In this document: positions 58,224 to 64,000 of the stretch, piece after piece
Position numbering within the stretch: position 1 is the first letter of the stretch
How the letters are laid out: each line of letters starts with the position of its first letter
Assembly (NCBI RefSeq): GCF_016405885.1
Contig: NZ_JAEKGC010000004.1
Location: forward strand, 124,001 to 188,000
Direction of reading: 5' to 3'
Length of the DNA stretch: 64,000 nt
From: Arthrobacter sp. MSA 4-2
GTDB taxonomy: Bacteria; Actinomycetota; Actinomycetes; Actinomycetales; Micrococcaceae
Made by a program: the position numbers and the translations under genes
The notes under the pieces: model-generated
Database searches by the model: none
Told to the model about the DNA's origin: nothing
Seen by the model: only the letters and a program-made list of their open reading frames with translations

Positions 58224-59069
58224 CTACCCCCTTTCGGCGAGGAACCGCTCCAGGGCCGCCAGGTCGTCGGTGTTGATGTGGTCGACGCCGGCTGCGAGCA
58301 GTTCGGCCCACACGGCCTCGCGGGCCGGTCCGGGCAGGTCCGGAGTCGCCCAGAAGCGGACCCGCGCCCCCTGTGCGTGGGCGGCCGCGACGTAGGCCGT
58401 CAGCTTTTCCCGCTCGGCCGCCGGCATGTCGCCCACACCCCGCCAGGAGAAGAGCTGCTGCCAGTTGTTGCTGATCAGCGGCATGAGTTCGGAGGGAAGG
58501 GCGCCGCCAAGATCCGACGCCCGCCCGTCGTAGAAGCCGAAGCGCTGTTCGGCGGCGCTCATGACGGACAGCGGCCGGTTGCCGCTGATCACCGCGGCCA
58601 CGGCCCCCGCTTTGGTCTTCCCGTGCGTGTAGCGGGTGAGTATCGTGCGGTGCTCGGCGAGCTCCTCCTCAATGGCGGCGTAGGTCGGGCCCGCCTCGCT
58701 CTTGATGTCGATCAGCAGCTGGAACTGCCCCTCCCACCCCGGGTACACGCTGCCTCCATGCCCCTTGACGAGCGCGTCGAGGGGCTCCAGGTACAGGCTC
58801 TCCAAGGTGGCCCCCGCCCGGACATCCTCGCGGTCGTGCGCAACGAGGAGTTCGCCGTCGACGAGCCAGACGTCCGCTTCGACACTCGTGAAACCGTGCT
58901 CCAGCGCGTCCAGGAGCGGGCGGTCGTGTTCGTAGTCGTTGTGGGCGTGGGCCGCGGCGTGGGGGTCGCCCAGATCGACGCCGTGCTGTGCCGCCGGGGC
59001 CGGTGCGGTGCCCAGGGTGCTGAGGGCGGTGAGGGCTGCCGCCAGCGTGGCTGTCCTTCTCAGGAACAT
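58224..59069 (-). CDS. Secreted GDPD/AIM6-like phosphodiesterase
   Basis: 281 residues. Signal peptide MFLRRTATLAAALTALSTLG with an AxA site near APAPAA (about 27), so it is exported. The TIM-barrel motif AAAHAHNDYEHDRPLLDALEHGFTSVEADVWLVDGELLVAHD resembles the AIM6 branch of the PLC-like phosphodiesterase/GDPD superfamily (His in HAHNDY, Glu/Asp in VEADVW, His in VAHD). VDHINTDDLAALERFL ends the barrel. Likely cleaves phosphodiesters outside the cell. AAAGGA lies 5 nt before the ATG. Confidence 0.85.
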   Translation of the reverse strand: MFLRRTATLAAALTALSTLGTAPAPAAQHGVDLGDPHAAAHAHNDYEHDRPLLDALEHGFTSVEADVWLVDGELLVAHDREDVRAGATLESLYLEPLDALVKGHGGSVYPGWEGQFQLLIDIKSEAGPTYAAIEEELAEHRTILTRYTHGKTKAGAVAAVISGNRPLSVMSAAEQRFGFYDGRASDLGGALPSELMPLISNNWQQLFSWRGVGDMPAAEREKLTAYVAAAHAQGARVRFWATPDLPGPAREAVWAELLAAGVDHINTDDLAALERFLAERG

Positions 59070-59294
59070 TGGAGTCCTTTCGGTTGAGGCCCCGGGGCCC
59101 GGGGCCCCTTCACGCTAGGGACCCTGAATGGTCGGCAGGCCGCGCACAGTTGACTCCCCGGTGAACTCCAGGAAGACACCCCCCGTGCGGAAGCAATCGG
59201 GTCCAAGGGCCCTGTCGAACGTGCGGTCCTGGGAGCAAAATATGCGCAGGGCAGGCAGCGGCGCGCGCGGGCCCTTCCACGCGGAGGAGGGGCC

Positions 59295-60086
59295 ATGGCC
59301 ATCGACAACGACATCTACAACCGCCTCGGCGAGACCTGGTGGGACGAGGACAACGTTCTGAACATCCTCCATGGCAGCTGCACCCCGGGACGGATGGCCT
59401 ACTTCCGGGAGGTGCTGCGGACGCTGCTGTTCGGCACCTACGCCGGTCGAACGGCGTTGGACGTCGGCTGCGGCTGCGGCTTCCTGGCCGAGGAGTTCGC
59501 CCGGCTGGGCTTCTCGGTCACCGGTGTGGACCCGTCCGAGGTGGCAATCTCAGCCGCCCGGAAGCACGCAGGACAGGCCGGGCTGAACATCCGGTATGTC
59601 GTGGGCGCGGGGGAGGAGCTGCCGGTCGGCAGTTCAACGTTCGACGTCGTCTACTGCTGCGATGTGCTCGAACACGTCACGGACCTGCCGCGCGTCCTTG
59701 AGGAGAGCGCACGGGTCCTTCGACCGGGAGGCCTCTACCTGTTCGACACCATCAACCGCACGCGGACCAGCAGGTTCCTGGGCATCAAGGTCATGCAGGA
59801 CTGGTCCCTCACGAAGGTCACCGACGCCACCCTGCACGAGTGGGATATGTTCATCACGCCGGACGAGCTGACCGACCAGCTCTCCCGCAGGGGCCTCGTC
59901 ATCGAGGAGATCGCCGGGCTGGCGCCCCGGGCCCGGACGCCGGTGGTGCTCAAAAGCTTCTACGACGCCCGCAGGGGCAGGATCAGCTATGGGGAGCTCA
60001 GCCGGCGGCTCGATTTCGGCAGGGTCAAGAACACCCGGGTTTCCTATATGGGCTACGCCCGCAAGCCGGCAGCGGCCGGGACCTAA
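59295..60086 (+). CDS. UbiG-like SAM-dependent O-methyltransferase
   Basis: 263 residues. Matches 3-demethylubiquinone 3-O-methyltransferases: DIYNRLGETWWDEDNVLNILH, motif I ALDVGCGCGFLAEEFARLG (about 52-70), VTGVDPSEVAI, FDVVYCCDVLEHV and LRPGGLYLFDTINRT. Actinobacteria use menaquinone, not ubiquinone, so the substrate is something else, probably a specialised product. GAGGAGG 4 nt before the ATG. First gene of a three-gene run; the glycosyltransferase starts 18 nt after it. The 225-bp gap to the GDPD gene has no clear promoter. Confidence 0.88.
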   Translation: MAIDNDIYNRLGETWWDEDNVLNILHGSCTPGRMAYFREVLRTLLFGTYAGRTALDVGCGCGFLAEEFARLGFSVTGVDPSEVAISAARKHAGQAGLNIRYVVGAGEELPVGSSTFDVVYCCDVLEHVTDLPRVLEESARVLRPGGLYLFDTINRTRTSRFLGIKVMQDWSLTKVTDATLHEWDMFITPDELTDQLSRRGLVIEEIAGLAPRARTPVVLKSFYDARRGRISYGELSRRLDFGRVKNTRVSYMGYARKPAAAGT

Positions 60087-60104
60087 GAGCGCCGGGAGGC
60101 ACCG

Positions 60105-61814
60105 ATGGCAACGTATCTTCTCTGCAGCTCCCCGATCTATGGGCACGTGGTGCCCCTGGTCGAGATCGGCCGGTACCTGCGCGGGCAGGGGCACCAGGTG
60201 GGCATGCTCACCGGAGCCCGGTTCGAGGACACCGTCACCGGTGCCGGCCTCAGGTTCCTGCCGCTGCCGGAGGCCTGCGACTTCGACGACCGGGACCTTG
60301 ACCGCTCCTTCCCGGGGCGCGCCGGGAAGAAGGGACTGGACCGGCTCCGCTTCGACATGGCGGAAGTCTTCATCAAGGCCCTGCCCCACCAGTACCGCGC
60401 CCTGCGGGAGGAGCTCGACCGGACCCCCACCGACGCCGTCCTGGCCGAATCCGGCTTCACGGGCGCCGTCGTCCCGCTGCTGCGCACGGAACCGCGCCCG
60501 CCGATCCTCTTCAGTGGGATCATCCCCCTCGCCTTCTCCAGCAGGGACACCGCCCCCTTCGGCCCCGGCCTGCCGCCCCTGCCCACGAAGGCCGGGGTGC
60601 TCCGCAACGTGCTGCTCAACACCCTGATGCAGAGAGTCGTCTTCCGGCCCCCGCACCGGGCGGCGAACCGGCAGATGAAGGCCACCGCCGGGGTGCCCCT
60701 GCCCGTGCACTTCCTGGACGCGGCCTCCCTCGCTGACCGGTTCCTGCAGTTCACCTGCCCCGGCTTCGAATACCCCCGCAGCGACCTTCCGGCCAGCGTG
60801 CGCTTCGTGGGCCCTGTCCTTCCTGCCGGAAGCGATGATTTCACCCCGCCGTCCTGGTGGGACGAGCTGCAGGGCGGGCGCCCGGTCATCCACGTCACCC
60901 AGGGCACCATCGACAATAAGGACCCGGGCCGGCTCATCCTGCCCACGCTCCGGGCCCTGGCGGACCTGGATGTCCTGGTGGTCGCCACCACCGGAGGTAC
61001 GCCCCTTCCGCCCGGCGACGTGCCGCCGAATGCCCGCGTCGCCGATTTCCTTCCGCACGAGCACCTGCTGCCCCTGGTGGATGTGATGATCACCAACGGC
61101 GGATACGGCGGAACCCAGCGCGCGCTGGCGGAGGGACTGCCGGTGATCGTCGCCGGGGACCGCGAGGACAAGCCCGAGGTTGCGGCCCGAGTGGCCTGGG
61201 CCGGGGTGGGGATCAACCTGCGCACCGGCTCGCCGTCGCCTCGGGCGATCCGGAAGGCCGTCCGGCAGGTCCTGTCCGACCCCTCCTACAGGGATGCGGC
61301 AGGACGGCTGGCCTCGGAGTACGAACGCTATGACGCCCTGCCGATGATCGCCCGCGAACTCGAGTCCACCCAGGCCGGGCCGCCCCGGGGCCGCGGCCCG
61401 TCGGGCGGGGGCCGGAAGGGGCTGGCCCTTGTCTCAGCGGTCCAGCTGGCCCTCGGCGTCGCAGGATTGCGCCGGGCGTTGAGGAAACGCACGGCCTACG
61501 ACATAGGATTTCTCCGTGGCTCAACGGACACCATCGAGCGTGACCAGTGGTTAACGGGTACCAACCTTTCGGCGCCCGGTGGAATGCTCGTGCTCCAGGC
61601 GGCCTGCACCGCGGCCCTGCTCCGCGGGCCCAGCCGCCGAGCGGCCAGGACACTCGGCATCCTCGGAGCCATCATGACGGGCGGGTATCCCGCGGAGCGG
61701 TCGGTCCGGGCCAGCTGGCGGCGGCCCGACGACGGCGTGGCGCCCCTGACGGCGGCGGCGGCCCTGCTCGCGGCGCTCATGGCGGCCCTGGGCTTCCGGA
61801 CCGCCGGGAGGTAG
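60105..61814 (+). CDS. GT1-family glycosyltransferase fused to a membrane domain
   Basis: 569 residues. GT-B fold of the MGT/UGT type (about 1-425): SPIYGHVVPLVEIGRYLRGQGHQV, VIHVTQGTIDNKDP, and the nucleotide-sugar motif LLPLVDVMITNGGYGGTQRALAEGLPVIV. A basic linker leads to a C-terminal region of about 140 residues with hydrophobic segments (LALVSAVQLALGVAGL; SAPGGMLVLQAACTAALL; APLTAAAALLAALMAALGF). Soluble GT1 enzymes are about 400 residues, so this is an unusual membrane-anchored form, suggesting a lipid-like acceptor. GGGAGG 5 nt before ATG. Confidence 0.85.
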   Translation: MATYLLCSSPIYGHVVPLVEIGRYLRGQGHQVGMLTGARFEDTVTGAGLRFLPLPEACDFDDRDLDRSFPGRAGKKGLDRLRFDMAEVFIKALPHQYRALREELDRTPTDAVLAESGFTGAVVPLLRTEPRPPILFSGIIPLAFSSRDTAPFGPGLPPLPTKAGVLRNVLLNTLMQRVVFRPPHRAANRQMKATAGVPLPVHFLDAASLADRFLQFTCPGFEYPRSDLPASVRFVGPVLPAGSDDFTPPSWWDELQGGRPVIHVTQGTIDNKDPGRLILPTLRALADLDVLVVATTGGTPLPPGDVPPNARVADFLPHEHLLPLVDVMITNGGYGGTQRALAEGLPVIVAGDREDKPEVAARVAWAGVGINLRTGSPSPRAIRKAVRQVLSDPSYRDAAGRLASEYERYDALPMIARELESTQAGPPRGRGPSGGGRKGLALVSAVQLALGVAGLRRALRKRTAYDIGFLRGSTDTIERDQWLTGTNLSAPGGMLVLQAACTAALLRGPSRRAARTLGILGAIMTGGYPAERSVRASWRRPDDGVAPLTAAAALLAALMAALGFRTAGR

Positions 61815-61841
61815 CCCCGGCCGGCGGCGGGTGCACGCGCC

Positions 61842-63659
61842 GTGGCTGAGCGCTCCGTCTCGCGCCTGCCCCTGATTCCGTACGCCCGCGCCGTCGGCCG
61901 GATCCTTGCCCTGAGCGCCAAAGCCTCCCCGGGCGCCGTCGCCATGAAGGTCCTCGGGTCCCTGATCGGGGCGGTGCTCCCGCTGGTCACCACCTACTTC
62001 GCCGCGCTCACCACGACGGCGCTCGCCGAGGCGTATGCGGGAGACCCCGACGCGGGCGGGCGCGCCGTCGTCTACGTGGTGGTGACGGCGGCACTTGGCC
62101 TGTTCTGGGGTGCCTTCACCAGCATCGACCGGTACATCCAGCAGGTGCTCAGTTTCCGGGTCGGCGCCATCGTGGGCGACTCGATGTACGAGAGGTTCCT
62201 GGCGCTGGAGTTCTGGCGCTACGACGACAAGGAAACCGTGGACCTCTACGATCGGGCGCGGCGTTTCTCCGACTCCTACCCGCGGGTGCTGGACCGCATC
62301 GCCGCCATTTTCACCCAGTTCGTTTCGGTGATCCTCGCCATCGGTGCCCTGCTGCTGGTGAGCTGGTGGGTGGCGCTGATCGTGCTGGTCGCCATCGTGC
62401 CGAGCGTGTACCTGCAGTTCCGCCTCTCCCGGGAGCAGATGGCGCACTGGAACACGCAGGTGGACTCCCGCCGGCAGCGGCGCATGATCGAAACGAACAT
62501 CATGCGCCCGCAGTACATCGCCGAGATCCGCCTTTATGGGGTGGTGGAGTACCTCATGCAGCTGCGCTCGCGCCTGCGCGAGGCCGACGAGCTGCGCCGG
62601 CTCGACTTCCAGCGCCGCTACATTCCGAAGCAGCTGCTCGCCGACGCCCTGCAGTACGGCGCGGAGGTGATCGCGCTGCTGTGGGTGGTCGGACAGATCA
62701 TCGCCCGCGCCCAGCCGGTGGGCCAGTTCCTTTACATCCAGCAGATCGTCAGCCGGGCCCTCGGTACCGCGAACGAGCTGGTGAGCTCGCTGAGCTCCAT
62801 CGACGAGGACCTGTCGAACCTCAAGGACTACGAGCAGTTCATGGAGCTGCCGGTCCCCGAGGCCACCGGAGAACCCCTGTCCGGGCCGCCCTCGCGGATC
62901 GACCTGAAGGACATCCGCTTCACCTACGCCGGCAGCGACCTGGAGGTACTCAAGGGGATCTCCCTGAGTATCGAGCGCGGGCGGCACATCGCCATCGTGG
63001 GCGAGAACGGTGCGGGAAAGTCGACCCTCATCCGGATCCTGGCCGGGCTCTACCGGCCAAGTTCCGGCGCGGTCCTGCTCGACGGGCGCGATCTGGACAC
63101 GGTCGGAACCCCCTCCTGGCACCGCTACCTTGCGGTGATGTCCCAGGACTTCCTGAAGTACGAGTTCGCGACGGCGGGAAACAACATCTACTTCGGCGAC
63201 GTCGCCTCGCCCCGGGAGGAGGACCGGATCGAACGCGCGGCCGCCGACGCGGAGGCCGCGGACTTCATCCGCCGGCTCCCGAACGGCTTCGAGAACCACG
63301 TGAGCAACTGGATGGAGGACCCGCGGGGGCGCAAGGGCAGCGGGCTCTCGGGCGGGCAGTGGCAGCGGCTGGCCATGGCACGCAACTTCTACCGGGACGC
63401 GCCCTTCATCGTGATGGACGAACCCACCTCGGCGATCGACGCGCTGGCCGAGCACCGCATCTTCACCCGGCTCTTCGAGGACCGCTCACGGACCATCGTC
63501 GCCATCAGCCACCGGCTCGCCACGATCGAGAAGGCCGATGTGGTCTACATGCTCGAGGACGGGCGGGTGGTGGAGTCCGGCACCCACCGGGAGCTCGTGG
63601 AGCTGCGCGGACGCTACTACCGGATGTTCGAGAGCCAGCTCCAGCCCACCGTGCCGTAG
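61842..63659 (+). CDS. ABC exporter, fused membrane and ATPase domains
   Basis: 605 residues. Six-helix membrane domain (about 20-325) and nucleotide-binding domain (about 355-600): Walker A VGENGAGKSTL, Q-loop VMSQDFLKYEF, signature LSGGQWQRLAMARNF, Walker B PFIVMDEPTSAID, H-loop AISHRL. Type IV exporter half-transporter, probably a homodimer. It lies 27 nt after the glycosyltransferase and may export its product. The GTG start has only a weak ribosome binding site. Confidence 0.92.
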   Translation: MAERSVSRLPLIPYARAVGRILALSAKASPGAVAMKVLGSLIGAVLPLVTTYFAALTTTALAEAYAGDPDAGGRAVVYVVVTAALGLFWGAFTSIDRYIQQVLSFRVGAIVGDSMYERFLALEFWRYDDKETVDLYDRARRFSDSYPRVLDRIAAIFTQFVSVILAIGALLLVSWWVALIVLVAIVPSVYLQFRLSREQMAHWNTQVDSRRQRRMIETNIMRPQYIAEIRLYGVVEYLMQLRSRLREADELRRLDFQRRYIPKQLLADALQYGAEVIALLWVVGQIIARAQPVGQFLYIQQIVSRALGTANELVSSLSSIDEDLSNLKDYEQFMELPVPEATGEPLSGPPSRIDLKDIRFTYAGSDLEVLKGISLSIERGRHIAIVGENGAGKSTLIRILAGLYRPSSGAVLLDGRDLDTVGTPSWHRYLAVMSQDFLKYEFATAGNNIYFGDVASPREEDRIERAAADAEAADFIRRLPNGFENHVSNWMEDPRGRKGSGLSGGQWQRLAMARNFYRDAPFIVMDEPTSAIDALAEHRIFTRLFEDRSRTIVAISHRLATIEKADVVYMLEDGRVVESGTHRELVELRGRYYRMFESQLQPTVP

Positions 63660-63679
63660 ACCCTTCCCAGCGGGGCACG

Positions 63680-64000
63680 TCAGCGGGCGACGGCGTGCCC
63701 GGCCGGGCGCGCCGGAAGGATCTCCGCCCGGATCAGTGACCGGTCGTAGGCGACCCGGCCCTCGTTCTCGAGGATCAGCTCCTCGGAGACCTCCAGTCCG
63801 GTCCGCTTGTCGCGTTCAATCCGGTACACCTTGTTGTGCCGGTACACCTCGTTCCCGGCCTCATAGAAGTAGGCGTCGCGTTCGCGGATGTGGAACTTCA
63901 TGGGCAGCTCCCGGTCTGCCCGCAGTTCTCCGCTGAGGTACTCCTCCGACGTCCAGGTCCGGAACTGGAAGGTGTAGGGAGTCCGGTTTTCGACCTGGTA
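63680..64000 (-). CDS. Unidentified protein, C-terminal part (runs off the window)
   Basis: The minus-strand frame is open from the window edge to TGA at 63680. The 106 visible residues include YTFQFRTWTSEEYLSGELRA and KFHIRERDAYFYEAGNEVYRHNKVYRIE, then a Pro/Ala tail. The ATG at 63901 is probably internal, since the frame upstream is equally protein-like. No family recognised. It converges on the ABC exporter with a 20-bp gap. Confidence 0.6.
   Translation of the reverse strand, partial: YQVENRTPYTFQFRTWTSEEYLSGELRADRELPMKFHIRERDAYFYEAGNEVYRHNKVYRIERDKRTGLEVSEELILENEGRVAYDRSLIRAEILPARPAGHAVAR

Noticed and set aside
61551..63455. A 634-codon minus-strand open frame opposite the ABC exporter
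   Set aside because: Antisense to complete Walker A, signature and Walker B motifs on the plus strand; composition is that of a shadow.

Overview
High-GC actinobacterial chromosome, most like Arthrobacter and relatives (Micrococcaceae). This placement is inferred from gene content and order: rplM-rpsI-glmM, coaA, glmS-acpS-nnrDE and alr-tsaE-tsaB-rimI-tsaD, then groES-groEL and guaB, plus a Gram-positive type Tad pilus locus, TreX/TreY/TreZ trehalose synthesis, and very common leaderless gene starts. I see no rRNA, tRNA, CRISPR array, insertion sequence or replication origin. The window is ordinary chromosome with several accessory insertions.

Layout. 1-1.8 kb: the tail of an unknown gene, a terminator, a DUF808 membrane protein and a degenerate Hpt-like protein. 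1.9-9.0 kb (minus strand): a complete set of Tad pilus assembly genes, flp-tadE-tadG-cpaB-tadZ-tadA-tadB-tadC, behind an intergenic region with phased direct repeats; no prepilin peptidase gene is present. 9.25-12 kb: rplM-rpsI with a long leader, then glmM. 12-14.4 kb: two orphan genes and a VanY-like lipoprotein. 14.4-19.4 kb: coaA divergent from glmS, then acpS and nnrDE. 19.5-31.2 kb: an accessory carbohydrate block with treX-treY-treZ and a coupled flavin monooxygenase, an aldo-keto reductase, and a GH4 glycosidase divergent from a PfkB kinase. 31.2-35.3 kb: alr-tsaE-tsaB-rimI-tsaD, covering cell-wall D-alanine and the tRNA t6A modification.

35.3-41.1 kb: a sugar PTS module, ptsI divergent from a TetR regulator, mtlA (EIICBA) and mtlD, closed by a strong terminator. 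41.1-49.5 kb: a patchwork of regulators, hydrolases, GNAT, YbdK-type ligase, a shikimate-dehydrogenase-like protein, a HAD phosphatase and an MFS transporter. It includes a truncated DUF4386 gene and a pair of 38-bp direct repeats around one hydrolase gene. 49.5-57 kb: a THUMP-like methyltransferase, CIRCE-controlled groES-groEL, an acyltransferase/SGNH protein and guaB. 57-64 kb: PhzF, a secreted GDPD-like phosphodiesterase, then a small cluster of a UbiG-like methyltransferase, a GT1 glycosyltransferase with a C-terminal membrane domain, and an ABC exporter. That cluster is the best candidate for an undescribed pathway here. The window ends inside a minus-strand gene.

Two themes run through the sequence. 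First, about 17 genes have a TANNNT-like -10 hexamer only 5-8 nt before the start codon and no Shine-Dalgarno, suggesting leaderless transcripts. Second, several intergenic regions hold inverted or direct repeats that look like operators or interspersed repeat elements.
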